48,628 nt of DNA from Desulfothermus okinawensis JCM 13304 (GCA_001311565.1 BBBM01000019.1:1-48628); one strand, 5' to 3'; numbered from the stretch's first letter, positions 19,687 through 29,863 are shown. The notes: a model not told the origin generated them from the sequence alone. A program made the numbers and translations.

Positions 19687-21175
19687 ATGAAACTAAAAAA
19701 AAATTATTCTCCTCACCTTGGCATTAACATACTTACTGACCGCAAAGTTATATGCCACCACGTTAAAAGAACAGGTCTTCTTTAAAGGGACATGCCCTGT
19801 TGGTTATTCATTGATCCCGGCATCAGTAGTTCCTTCACCTGACTTAAAACACATTGGATTTGTTTGCATATCAAAGGACAAAGAGAAAATGATCGCTGTG
19901 GTGGATGGCAAAAAAAACAATTGAGTTTTCCAGAATTGCCAAGGGATACCCCCGATTTTCTCCAGATGGGAAAATTTTTTGGTTATGGGAAAGATCAAAG
20001 ACAGGGCCTATGTCTTATATAATAACCAATTGTCTGAGGGATTTGATGAGGTGTACAATGCCCAATTTACCCCTGATGGGAAAAAGATAATATTCATTGC
20101 CACCGCAGATCAGAGGGAATTTTTAGTGGTAAATGGAAATCCCTGGAAAGGCTATAAGGCCGTAGCTGAAAAAATATCACCTGTAATTAGCCCTGATTCA
20201 AAAAAAAATTGCCATTGTGGCTTTAAAAGACAATGGCAAATCAACCATTTGTCTAAACAACCAGGAACTTAAAGAATATGACCTTGTTTTAAAGCCCCAT
20301 TTCAGCCCAGATTCCAGACACATTGCCTATGCTGTTAAAATAAAAGACAAATACAGTGTTGTCATGGACGGAAAAATAGTTGGAGGTTCTTCTTATGATG
20401 AAGTAAAAGACATAGTGTTTAGTGCTGATTCAAAACACATTGCCTTTGTTGGAAGGATTAATAGGGATTTTTTTTGCAGTTATAGACGGAAAAGAATCTA
20501 AAGCCTATCAATTTGTTGGGACCCCCATATTTTCATATAATGGTAAAAACATTGCCTTCATGGGTTATGAAGACAAAAAAAATGTTTATTGTGTTAGATG
20601 GAAAACAAGGACCTAAATTGGATCAAATTGGAGTTTACTTCTTTTCAAAGGGAAGTGAGCTTTTTTTATATGGGGGTTAGAGAAAAAAAAAGGAGCTGTT
20701 TTTATAAATAATAAACCTCAAAAATTTTATGACTCAGTAGGCCTACCAGTGGTATCCAGTGATGGAAAACATGTAGCCTATAGGGCCAGAAAGGGAAAAA
20801 GGTGGTTTATTGTACTGGATGGAAAAGAAGGTAAAGGCTACGACTTTGTAAGGCGTCCTAAATTCTCTAATGATGGGAAACACCTGGCATACATTGCTGT
20901 GAAAAATAAGAAGTATTTTATAGTACTAGATGGTGTGGAGGGCAAAACATATACATGGACTGATTTTCCCTATTTTTCTAAAGATGGAAAGCACATAACC
21001 TATGTGGCAAGCAATGGTAAAAGTACGTTTATGGTAGTGGATGGAGTAGAGGCAAAAGAAAAATTTCTTGGATTTCTCAAGGGACTACCATTATTTTTTG
21101 AAAAAAAACTGCGTAATTGGACAGGCAATCAGAATACCAGGACCCAAATTCTATGTAACGGAAGCATGTTTCTAA
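19687..21175 (+). CDS. Periplasmic TolB/WD40-like beta-propeller repeat protein, frame broken by many indels
   Basis: Starts at ATG 19687; the ribosome site GGAGG is inside the last codons of the EAL gene, so the two are translationally coupled. Correcting the first A run gives a signal peptide (KKIILLTLALTYLLTA). The rest is about a dozen repeats of roughly 40 residues alternating FSPDGKHIAYVA-type and FIVLDGKEGKGYD-type strands, typical of a TolB-like propeller. At least eight homopolymer shifts break it (for example near 19911, 19975, 20208, 20466, 20580, 20690, 21105). The best restored stop is TAA 21173-21175, just where the terminator stem begins. A written frame to 21192 would run into that hairpin. 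The ligand is unknown. Confidence 0.72.
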
Positions 21176-21211
21176 AGAATAGAGGGGAGTAAAATCTCCC
21201 CTCTATTCTTT
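21174..21211. terminator. Bidirectional terminator between propeller gene and cbiK
   Basis: A perfect 16-bp stem (21174-21189 with 21196-21211, core AGAGGGGAG/CTCCCCTCT) with a 6-base loop sits between two convergent genes. Confidence 0.8.
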
Positions 21212-22187
21212 AATCTAAATCAATCCCATTATCTTTTGCTGCTTGCCTTACATGTTCTACAATTATTTTTACTATCTCGGGATTCTCGCCCAGGCCTTTT
21301 ATTACTGGATAGACTTTAATCCCTTTGGATTTAATCACAGATTTCCAGGAATCTTTATCATTTCCTGCCATGTCATTATTTGCATGGTCACCTGCCACCA
21401 TCATAAGTGGCTTTAGCACCACCCTCTTTACCTTGCAGTGGACCAGTCCAGATACCACATCCTCTAAAGTAGGAAATCCTTCAACTGTACCAATGAATAT
21501 CTTTACCCCAGGATACATCTGTCTCATCTTTTTTTTGAAGCTGAGCATAGATACCTGTTGAGAAAAATTCATTTCCATGTCCCATATATACCAGGGCCGC
21601 GTGTTTTTTTCTTCGCATACATAACATCATCCTTAAGGGCCTTTGCTGTCTTTTCAATATCTTCAATATAGTCGTGTTTTGGACCCCACATACCTGTTAT
21701 TGGACGTCCAATAACCAATTTTTCAAAGGGCATATATTTTTTTCTTTAGTGTCTTAATGGAATTTAGTCCATTTATATATGAACTTAGGTCCATAAACTC
21801 TTCACCTGCGTAGAAATGAGTTGGCTGAACAATAATTGTCCTATATCCCTCATCTTGCAAATCAGCAATGGTTGCAAGGGGACCCTTTACATGGAGTATA
21901 TCACTTGGGATATCCTTTCTATTTTTCCATTTAGGATCGTTCTGCCTTTTATGCCAGATTTTTCTTATAATATTTGAAGTAAATGCCATTTTCACCTCAA
22001 CAGAGGGAAAGTCCTTCTCTATTGCCTCCTTTACATTGATAAGAGACTTTAGCGCTTTGGGATACGTGGTACCAAATGCTGCAACCACGATTGCAGTTTT
22101 TGATTTTTGATTTTGCATAGCCATTCCCCTGCCCAGGATCAATGTTGATAAAATAATTGCTACAAATAAAACCCTTAAAAACCTCAT
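21210..22187 (-). CDS. cbiK: Periplasmic CbiK-type cobaltochelatase, frame broken by sequence indels
   Basis: Anaerobic-type chelatase that inserts Co (or Fe) into sirohydrochlorin in cobalamin or heme synthesis. The catalytic His residues are visible in QPTHFYAGEE and AGDHANNDMAG; the start VVAAFGTTYPKAL is typical. A signal peptide (RFLRVLFVAIILSTLIL) precedes the domain, matching the exported CbiK form known in Desulfovibrio. The ATG at 22187 follows AAAAGGAGGTAG. About 320 residues after removing excess bases near 21737, 21612 and 21531. Expression is likely set by the cobalamin riboswitch upstream. Confidence 0.88.
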
Positions 22188-22227
22188 GCCAGCTACCTCC
22201 TTTTAAAAGATAATTAAAAATAAAAAA

Positions 22228-22263
22228 AACCCTTTAACTGGACACAAATCCAGTTAAAGGGTT
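22228..22263 (-). terminator. Riboswitch expression-platform terminator before cbiK
   Basis: On the - strand a perfect 14-bp stem (AACCCTTTAACTGG and its complement, 8-base loop) is followed by an 8-T tract (written as A at 22222-22229). It lies between the cobalamin aptamer and the cbiK start. Confidence 0.88.
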
Positions 22264-22324
22264 GCACCCGAGTTTTCTTCACCCTTAAAGGCTAATCTGT
22301 CCCTGGCAGATTATGAAAAAAAAA

Positions 22325-22565
22325 TTATTGTGGCAGGTCTTCTGACTCCAGGATCATCCTACTCACTGCTCCTTCCCACCCCGCCACCTTTTCAAGTGAA
22401 GGACCTGCTATTTGCTAGTAGCAGTGTGTGAAGGTCAAAAACTTTTGTCTTCACCTACGTCCTTGCTTAAAAAGGTGGCGGGGAAGTGGCCATCTGCAGC
22501 TTTCGTCCCCTGTCACAGCGGCCGGGACCGTGCCAGATTTTCACTGGCTTCCCTTTTAAGCCCAT
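22325..22565 (-). ncRNA. Cobalamin riboswitch
   Basis: Read on the - strand it shows the conserved GGGAAGCCAGTGAAAATCTG opening, CGGTCCCGGCCGCTGTGACAG core, and the B12 box AGTCAGAAGACCTGCCAC (22332-22349). A peripheral arm is unusually long: CCCCGCCACCTTTT (22470-22483 region on this strand) pairs with 22379-22392 over 14 bp and encloses two further hairpins. It heads the cbiK transcript and ends in a terminator, so adenosylcobalamin should lower cbiK expression. Confidence 0.93.
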
Positions 22566-22696
22566 AATTTGGGCACCACAAAATGGCTAATAATTTTTCA
22601 TTTTCAAATAGTCAATAGTTTTATTTAAATATTATGATTTGACAATATTCTTAATTGGATTTTAGAATTCCCCATCAACTATAATGGAGGGATGAG

Positions 22697-23504
22697 ATGA
22701 TAGTTGCAATTGACTCCCATATGCATGGGGATATCTTGATAAAAAGAGACAGAGATTTCCCCCAAAAGTACTATTCCAACAATATTGGAGGTATTGTTTG
22801 GGCGTATAATGATAAAATCAAAGATATATCCCAATATGCCAATACTGGGACTATTTAGCAAAAATCACAAGGAATATATCTAAAGTCAATTCTCCTTTTT
22901 TTTATAAAGTGGGAATACATCCCAGGACTATTTGCAGGGAATTGAAGGACAAACAGAATCTACCCACTGAAATAAAAAAAAGGCCCTAGAAAATAGCATG
23001 AAAGATCCTAAATGTCTTGGTATAGGAGAAATAGGTCTAGATGGATACGACCAAGACCAAGAAAAGATATTTATTGAACAACTAGATTGGTGCATAAACT
23101 ATTTGCCAGAGAATAAAAGAATTGGGATTCATACACCGAGAAACAACAAATACGAGATTACCAAAAAAAACTTTGGAAATCTTAAGTAATTATAATGCGC
23201 TTCACAAGCAAATAGTAATTGATCATGTTGAACTAAGTACCATTGAATTATTAAAAAAATATCCATGTCCATATAGGAATTACCTTACAACAAGGAAAAT
23301 CTAGTAAAGAAGATGTAGAATCCATAGTAAATATGAATCTCTACGACATAAACAAAATACTATTAAATAGTGATGGGGGACAAAAAAATCTCCAAAGAAT
23401 ACATACAATTCGTCAAAGAAAATGGTCTAAAGCCTCGGCAGAAATCTCAACTCTTAAAAGATAATGTTATATCCTTTTACAACCTGAATAAACAACTAAA
23501 CTAA
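22697..23504 (+). CDS. TatD-like metal-dependent hydrolase, frame broken by sequence indels
   Basis: Amidohydrolase-superfamily barrel related to TatD DNases. Metal-site motifs: DSHMHGD at the start (nt 22712), VGIHPR near 22909, GIGEIGLDG near 23022, GIHTPR near 23125, a DHVE His near 23220, and LNSDGG near 23363 for the last Asp. About 265 residues after corrections near 22853, 22895, 22974, 23163, 23270 and 23386. ATG 22697 follows GGAGGGATGAG. It is isolated, divergent from cbiK. The substrate is unknown: DNA 3' ends or a small amide/ester are both possible. Confidence 0.75.
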
Positions 23505-23651
23505 AAGTAGGTCAACACAACATATGTAAAAGCGAGCATCTACCTTGCAAAAATGCAGACTAGAGTATAAAATCTACTAAGTTAATCATCCAATTTTGGA
23601 TTGGTTTTTTGGCTCTTTTTTGTCTCACCTTTAACAAGAGAGTGGATAGTG
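23505..23651. other. Intergenic region with weak hairpin
   Basis: CCAATTTTGGATTGG followed by TTTTTTGG near 23590-23612 may be a weak terminator for the hydrolase gene. Nothing else is evident. Confidence 0.4.
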
Positions 23652-23892
23652 ATGAAAGAATTTGTTGAAAAGCTTGTAAAGGAAATTGTGGACAGGCCAG
23701 AAGAGGTAGTAATAGAGGAAAATTTAGAGAATGTACGCATGCCTCTTCTAGAACTAAAAGTGGCCAAGGAGGACATGGGTAAGGTTATAGGCAAAAGGGG
23801 GAAGATGATAGAAGCACTAAGGGTCTTAGTTGCTGCTGCATCTAAAAAACACAAAAAAAGAATATCAACTGATAGTTGTGGATCAAGACTAA
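23652..23892 (+). CDS. khpA: KhpA-type KH-domain RNA-binding protein, frame broken by one indel
   Basis: Small single-KH RNA-binding protein, about 79 residues. The KH loop is GKVIGKRGKMIEALR (near nt 23781), followed by KKHKKEYQLIVVDQD once the A run near 23849 is shortened by one. Start ATG 23652 is chosen because family members begin MKE-VE; an upstream in-frame start at 23601 has no support. Its TAA abuts the ATG of the RNase Z gene, so the two are coupled. In many bacteria khpA sits with rpsP and rimM, which are not seen here. Confidence 0.82.
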
Positions 23893-24828
23893 ATGGGCCA
23901 AAAAAAACTGGTGGTACTGGGAACAGCTTCACAGGTTCCCAGTACCTTTAGGAATCATGTGGGACTTTTTCTAAGATGGGATAAAGAGGACTTTTTATTT
24001 GATCCTGGAGAAGGAACGCAACGTCAGATAATTAAATTTAAGGTTCCAATAAATAGAATAAAAAAAATCTTTATATCCCACTTCCACGGGGATCACTGCC
24101 TTGGTTTACCTGGAATAATCCAGAGGCTTTCACTCAATCAAATAAAACATCCTGTGGAAATAATATACCCAAAAGAGGGAGAGATTTTTTTTAAGAAATC
24201 TCATAAATGCAGCTATATTTCACAACAATCTCAATATTATTCCAAGGCCAGTGAAAAGTGAGGGACCAGTGGAAATCTCAGGGGAAATTTTGGTGTATGC
24301 ATACAAACTGGACCATGGAATTGATTGTTATGGATACCGTATATGTGATCCACCTAGATGGAACGTAATCCCATCCAAGTTACCAAAAGATTTCCCACCA
24401 CAGGCAATTGGAGATTTAAAGGACAAAGGTACAGTTGAATTTAAAGGGAAAAGGATCTTTTTACAAGAAGTGGCAGTACCCAAAAAGACCCAGATCTTTT
24501 CCTATATTATGGACACAAAGATGTGTGATACCACATACAAAATAGCAAAAAAATGCCGATATTTTGGTGTGTGAATCCACTTATCTTTCAACAGAAAAGG
24601 ACCTTGCTGAAAATTACAATCACCTAACTGCCTCACAAGCAGCTGAAATTGCAAAAAAAAAGTGAGGTAGATAAACTCATTCTCACTCATTTCTCACAGA
24701 GATATAGTAGCAATGAGCCTTTGAAGAAGAAGCAAAAAAAGATCTTTAAAAATACCATTGCAGCTATTGACGGGATGGAAATTAAGTTTTCTGCTGTAAA
24801 GAGAGACTATAAAGTTAAGCAACAATAA
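23893..24828 (+). CDS. rnz: Ribonuclease Z, frame broken by sequence indels
   Basis: Zinc endonuclease that matures tRNA 3' ends. The metal motif FISHFHGDHCLGLPG lies near nt 24073. Later conserved parts are the MDTKMC segment near 24508, LVCESTYL near 24565, HLTASQAAEIA near 24622 and LTHFSQRY near 24681. Length of about 310 residues is the bacterial short form. Excess bases lie near 24060, 24188, 24548, 24652 and 24735. It begins directly after the khpA stop. The tRNA-Ala at 48367 lacks an encoded CCA, so tRNAs here do need this kind of end processing. Confidence 0.9.
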
Positions 24829-24857
24829 AGAAGGGTTATTCTGAAATTTTTCCTAAA

Positions 24858-24900
24858 TATATAACCCAAGTTTATCAAAACGATAAACTTGGGTTATATA
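24858..24900. terminator. Long perfect hairpin between convergent rnz and PaaK-like gene
   Basis: A 19-bp perfect inverted repeat (24858-24876 with 24882-24900, core AACCCAAGTTTATC) and a 5-base loop. It is probably a bidirectional terminator. One arm is repeated at 5584-5602. Confidence 0.75.
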
Positions 24901-24921
24901 AAAGATAACACCCTTTAGTTT

Positions 24922-26191
24922 TTATTCCCACCTTCTTTTGTCATTTATTGGTCTGATTTCTGGAGGCAAAGTGCCTGGAGGTACTATCTTCAAATTTGGC
25001 CTGATTTTAATTTTTTTCTCTAAAAGTATGTAATAATTCATCTTTTCTCTTAAACTCCGTAGCTTCAACATATAAGGTAACCTCATCTATTCCACCTTCA
25101 TTTGTAACTTCAAGCTGCCATCTCTTAATCTCGTCAAATCTAGTTATTACCTGTTCGATTTGATGTGGATACACAAATAATCCTTTTATCCTGGCTGTTG
25201 TATCCACACGTCCAATTATCCCTCCTAGCCTTGGAGAAGTCCTACCACAAGGACATGTCCCTCGTTCAATATATGATAAGTCTCCAGTGGCCAGACGGAT
25301 TAAAGGGTATGTCTTGTTAAGACCTGTTACAACAACTTCCCCTACTTCACCTTCTTTTAATGGAATCCCTGTATCAGGGTGACATATTTCCACATAAACC
25401 TTTGATGAAATATGAAGTCCATTTTTGTGGTAGCATTCGTATCCAATACACCCCACATCTGCAGTTCCATATCCCTGTCTCATTATAAGGTCGAATTTTT
25501 TTTTCAAGGGTACTCCTCACTTTTTCAGACAACTTCTCAGCAGTTACAAATGCCACTTCCAAAGACAGATCCTTTCTTAAATTAATTCCCATATCTTCAC
25601 CCTTTTGTGCAATATGGGAAAGGTAGCTGGCGGTACCCACATATCCAGTAACCTTTAGCTTTTTCATGATCTCCAACTGGGTATTGGTATTTCCAGGACC
25701 TGCTGGAATAACTGCACACTCTAAATTCCTGAGAGGTTCTTCAAACATGAGTCCCGCTGGATTTAAATGATAGTTAAAACAATTCTGGACAATATCACCA
25801 GTCCTAAAACCAGCAGCATAAAATCCTTCTGTCCACCCCCAATAATCTGGCTTGCGGTCTTCAGGATCAAATATTGGACCTGGAGACATGAATATACGTC
25901 TCATCTTACCCAAATCCTTTGTAAGTAGCCCACCAAGTCGTGGTCCCATTGATTGGAGAAAAATAAGCTCTTTTTTTCTTTAAGATTGGTATGTGTTTGA
26001 TGTCTGATAGATCTTTGAACTTATTTACATCAAATTGTGCCCTGTCAAAACGTTTTTTTTACTTCCTCTGAATACCTGTATGCATATTGCAAAAGTTCCT
26101 TTAGGTGTATCCTGTAAAACTGCTTTCTCTCTGACTCGTCTAACACCTCAAGACGACTGTAGATTCCCTCTGTCCTGTCTTTTCTGGTCAT
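24922..26191 (-). CDS. Phenylacetate-CoA ligase family adenylate-forming enzyme, frame broken by sequence indels
   Basis: ANL-superfamily acid-CoA ligase of the PaaK family. Recognisable: RQGYGTADVGCIGYEC, the LIRLATGDLSYIE segment with CPCGRTSPRLGGIIGR, and the C-terminal KGLFVYPHQIEQV domain. The usual Ser/Gly-rich phosphate loop is replaced by MSPGPIFDPEDRKPDYW, a change also seen in a PaaK-like subgroup, so the substrate may not be phenylacetate. About 420 residues. Shifts lie near 25018, 25499, 25975 and 26051. The start at 26191 is 11 bases after GGAGG; another ATG closer to it is in a different frame. Confidence 0.8.
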
Positions 26192-26320
26192 ACCAAGACA
26201 TACCTCCAACTATAATAAATTTGATGGATAAGTAGTGTTAAGGACTTTCCTGTAGATGTCAAGGCAATTGCTTGTGAATAAAAATATACATGCGAAAACA
26301 ACTATTCCTATAATTTTTTA

Positions 26321-27360
26321 TTAATCAAACTCTGGACGAGTATTTGCGATAACCACCAGCTTGTCTCTTTCATTTAGGACAAAATCATGGGATGGATTGG
26401 CTAGATATGTACTATTTGAATGATCAAAAATTCCCAGACAGAGTATATTGTGTTCTTTTTTTAAGTAACATAAGGGCGTCTAAAAAAAATTTTTTCCAAC
26501 AAGATTAGAAGGAACCTTAGTCAAATAAAATTCATTTCCATACCTATTTGAAATGAGCTCACTTACAATCTCTGTCACCCCATGATCCAATGCTGCCTGT
26601 ACCAGTAGCTTGGAACTAATCTCCCCCCCCCACTATAATCTCATCTGCCTTTGCATTTTTTAGATGCTCTAAATTCTTACTATCCAGCAACTCAACGCAT
26701 ACATAACAATCTGGATACAAAGATTTTATGGTCAATGTATTCAATATGGCCTTGGCATCCTGGGAATATGGGTCTAATTTATCGTCTAAAAGTACAATCA
26801 CAGTGTCTGCATGTTTACAATTGGCCTTTTTTTAAGGTGTCTTTATCTGGCTCTCCCTTCACAAAATAAAATAGATTGTCATCTGGTTTAGGAGACTGGT
26901 CAAGATCAGCAATTAATACTATTGGTTTATTTTGAGTCTTTATATCTGCTCTAAATTCTTCATAAATCTCCTCTCCCCTTATATTCCATCCGCAGATAAT
27001 AAAATGCATTGTTTCTCTTATATCCTTTAGACCTTTTTTTTGCCATATCCCTCTCCTCAATAAAAAAAACCTGCCAATGTGGCTGTGAGGATGCCTGTTA
27101 GACCTATTCCAAAAAACATGATCACTACCCCGATGATCTTACCTCCCAGGGTAGACGGGGTGATATCTCCATATCCCACAGTGGTAACAGTAACAACTGC
27201 CCACCATAGGGCTCCCAATATGCTCATATTCTTTTCAACAAATGCAAAGGCAAAACTCCCCAAAAAGATAACTGCAATTACAAGTATAAATAGTCTATGG
27301 AGTTTTTCGCGTACAATGTATTCAAAAAAATCTTCGAATAATCACTATAACTGTGGGCAT
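26321..27360 (-). CDS. Two-TM potassium channel with RCK (TrkA-N) domain, frame broken by sequence indels
   Basis: Predicted K+ channel of the MthK type. TM1 is [18 protein letters not shown], the pore filter is [10 protein letters not shown], and TM2 is [20 protein letters not shown] cytoplasmic RCK Rossmann domain follows, with [13 protein letters not shown] and a ligand-binding TrkA-C-like end ([20 protein letters not shown]). About 343 residues. The ATG at 27360 gives an N-terminal helix once the T run near 27325 is shortened. Other shifts lie near 27036, 26828, 26632 and 26484. It stands upstream of the PaaK-like gene with a 129-base gap, so a shared operon is uncertain. Confidence 0.85.
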
Positions 27361-27385
27361 TTGTGATCACCTGATTGTGTCTTAT

Positions 27386-27408
27386 AAAAAAAGGGGAGTT
27401 TCCTCCCC
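27386..27408 (-). terminator. Intrinsic terminator of the Tat-exported TRAP receptor gene
   Basis: On the - strand GGGGAG-GAAA-CTCCCC, a 6-bp stem with a stable tetraloop, runs straight into seven T. It begins 12 bases after the receptor stop codon. Confidence 0.85.
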
Positions 27409-27419
27409 CAATCCTTTTT

Positions 27420-28530
27420 TTAAAGTTGAAGGGCCTTGTAATAGGCAATCTCAGAAATCTTTGCCCATGAAGTGACATTCTTTTTAAAGTTAAGGAAATT
27501 CTCATAAACCTTCTTACTGGCCTTGTCCTTTGAAACAATTTCATCAATAGTTTCATTGGCGTATTTTTTTGAGTGTAATTAAAACATCATCTGGAAACTG
27601 AATCAACTTTACACCATGTTCATTTATCATTTTTTTGCAAATACATGTTGTTTTTGGCCTCAAATACTGAGAGCATCCATATATTAGACCTGGCAGCTGC
27701 ACTCTTAATTATTGCCTGAAGATCTTTTGGCAGTTTTTCATATGCCTTTTTATTTACAAAGCACTCAAGCATTGTACCTGGCTCATGCCACCCAGGATAA
27801 TAGTAGTATTTTGCCACCTTATAAAAACCCATTAAATAGTCATGGTATGGGCCAACCCATTCTGTTGCATCTATAACTCCCCTTTCCAGATTGGTATAAA
27901 TTTCACCACCAGCACACAAAATTGCACTTGCCCCAGCCTTGGCTATAACCTTCCCACCAAGACCAGGAATCCTCATCTTAAGTCCTTTAAAATCATGTAT
28001 GGAATTGATCTTTTTATTAAACCATCCTCCCATCTGTACTCCTGTATTCCCTGCTGGAAATGGCCTTAAATTGAACTGCGCATACAATTCATTGTAGAGC
28101 TTCATTCCATCGCCGCCATATAACCAGGCATGCATCTGTTGGGCATTCATTCCAAAAGGTACTGCTGCAAAAAACTGGGTCGCTGGGGACTTCCCTGCCC
28201 AATAGTAAGAAGCTCCATGCCCCATTTCCACCATACCTTGAGATACAGCATCAAATGCCTGGAGAGGAGGTACCAACTCGCCACCACCATAAACATGAAT
28301 CCTCAGTCTGCCCCCAGACATTTCCTCTATCCACTTTGCCATTAAATCAGCACCTTCCCCCAAAACAGGAAAATGGGGAGGCCAGGTGGTGACCATTCTC
28401 CACGAATATGTCTTTTTTTGCATGAACAAAAGGACCTGTGGATGCCACAACTGTTGCAGTTGCTGCTGAAGTTACAAGAGCCTTTTTTTAAAAAAAGACC
28501 TCCTGGACTGTTTTTTTTCTTGTCCGCCAT
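27420..28530 (-). CDS. TRAP-type solute-binding protein (DctP family) with Tat signal, frame broken by sequence indels
   Basis: Periplasmic receptor for an organic acid. The N-terminus, after correction near 28487-28515, is MADKKKQSRRSFFKK followed by a hydrophobic Ala/Thr/Val stretch: a twin-arginine export signal. The mature part has the family pattern, including WRMVTTWPPHFPVLGEG, GGELVPPLQAFDAV and the anion-binding KGLKMRIPGLGG. About 366 residues, typical of the 2-oxo acid/lactate-type group with Tat signals. GGAGGAG precedes the ATG at 28530. No small or large permease gene is adjacent; an MFS gene is upstream instead. Confidence 0.85.
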
Positions 28531-28575
28531 AATCTCCTCCTTTACTGTTAATAAGATTGAAAAACACTTTTACAA

Positions 28576-28590
28576 TTAAACATTGTTTAA
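28576..28590. promoter_or_regulatory. Possible operator palindrome upstream of the Tat-exported receptor gene
   Basis: TTAAACATTGTTTAA is a perfect 7-bp palindrome around one central base, 46 bases before the receptor start codon. Regulator unknown. Confidence 0.4.
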
Positions 28591-28652
28591 AAAAATAAAA
28601 ACAAAAAAATATTAGCCATAATACCTTTTTCATGATTGAGTACATCCTTTTT

Positions 28653-29863
28653 TTATTTGTGAGCTTTATCAGATACAAGATTAATAGTACTAAAAAAAAT
28701 GAACATATAGAAAAAAAAGTAAAATACATAGTGGAGGGGGAAAAACTCTTTTATATACTTAACAATATATACTGCAAATGATCCAACACCAAAGGTCAAA
28801 ATAAACTTTGCACCATAACCTTTGTGTCTCATTTTCTCTGGTGTAAACCTAGCCACCAGAGTATTCTCCATTGGCTGTATCCCAAGCAGGAAGAAAAAGT
28901 AACTAATGGCAGCTATAACAAGGGAAATATTAGTAATATGAGCCATTAAGATGGCAATAAATATCAAGATAAAATGAAACAATAGATAACCGTGTTTGGG
29001 GTCATGTCGTTCAGCAAATATCCCTCCCACAAGTTGTCCTAACATTCCAAACAAAAATACAATAGCTGTTGTAGTGGTAGCTACTACGTTAGAAGTCAAG
29101 AATGGAAAATTTAGTTTATCCAGCATTGACAATAGATATTTATTCTTGAGTTCAAAATATGTGGGGAGAATGACTGTATTTCCCCTATATATAACCCCTG
29201 CTATCATCATACATATACATAAAATGGCAAAAGGATACAACATGGAGTTCCCATCATGACCATTTGGTGTGTCTTCTCCGCTGGTTTCATAGTGATCTTC
29301 AAATGGAAGAAAGACCATAAAACAAAAACCCAATAAATTTAAAACACCCAGTGCGAAAAAAACTGGCTTTTACCCCATATAGATAGTTCACAATTCCTGC
29401 CAAAATAGGGGCAAAGGCAAGTCCAATATTTCCAAACATACCATTTATTCCAAGGGCCAGGCTCATTCTCGAGATGCCCTTTGATATGATCCCAAGTCCA
29501 ATTGGGTGGTAAATCCCTGAAAAAAAATCCAACACCCCCTAAAAACAAAGAAAACAACATAGTATTTTCAAGAAAAAATACTTGCAAAAATAGCACAAAG
29601 ACCTGCTCCAAGATAAAAAAAAGTACATGAGTTTTTTTTGCCCTTATTTTATCTCCCAAAATCCCCCAGGGAAGGGCACTCAGGCCAAATAAAAGATACA
29701 TGTAAAAAGATAGGGGCAAGATATCCTTGATGTCCATTTTCAAATAAATAGAGAGTGGTATTACCAGTCCAGGGAAGACCAGCATATTAAAATGGCTCAA
29801 AAAATGACCAAAATTCATATTTATCAATATACATTTTTCATTCTTGTTCATTTTATCCACCAT
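28653..29863 (-). CDS. Major facilitator superfamily transporter, frame broken by sequence indels
   Basis: Inner-membrane transporter with about 12 hydrophobic segments. The loop-2 signature region reads GILGDKIRAKK, and the halves are joined by a hydrophilic loop (FEDHYETSGEDTPNGHDGN). It resembles the fosmidomycin-resistance/FsrA-like group by its SGIYHPIGLGII segment, but the substrate cannot be named. About 400 residues. Excess bases lie near 29634, 29573, 29521, 29365 and 29345. The written start at 29863 lacks a clear ribosome site; Met 5 (29851) has GGTGGA upstream and is an alternative. It is divergent from purN. Confidence 0.78.

Noticed and set aside
27079..27366. Forward ORF of 95 codons over the K+ channel
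   Set aside because: It is the complement of the channel pore region, which carries the VGYGD filter on the other strand.
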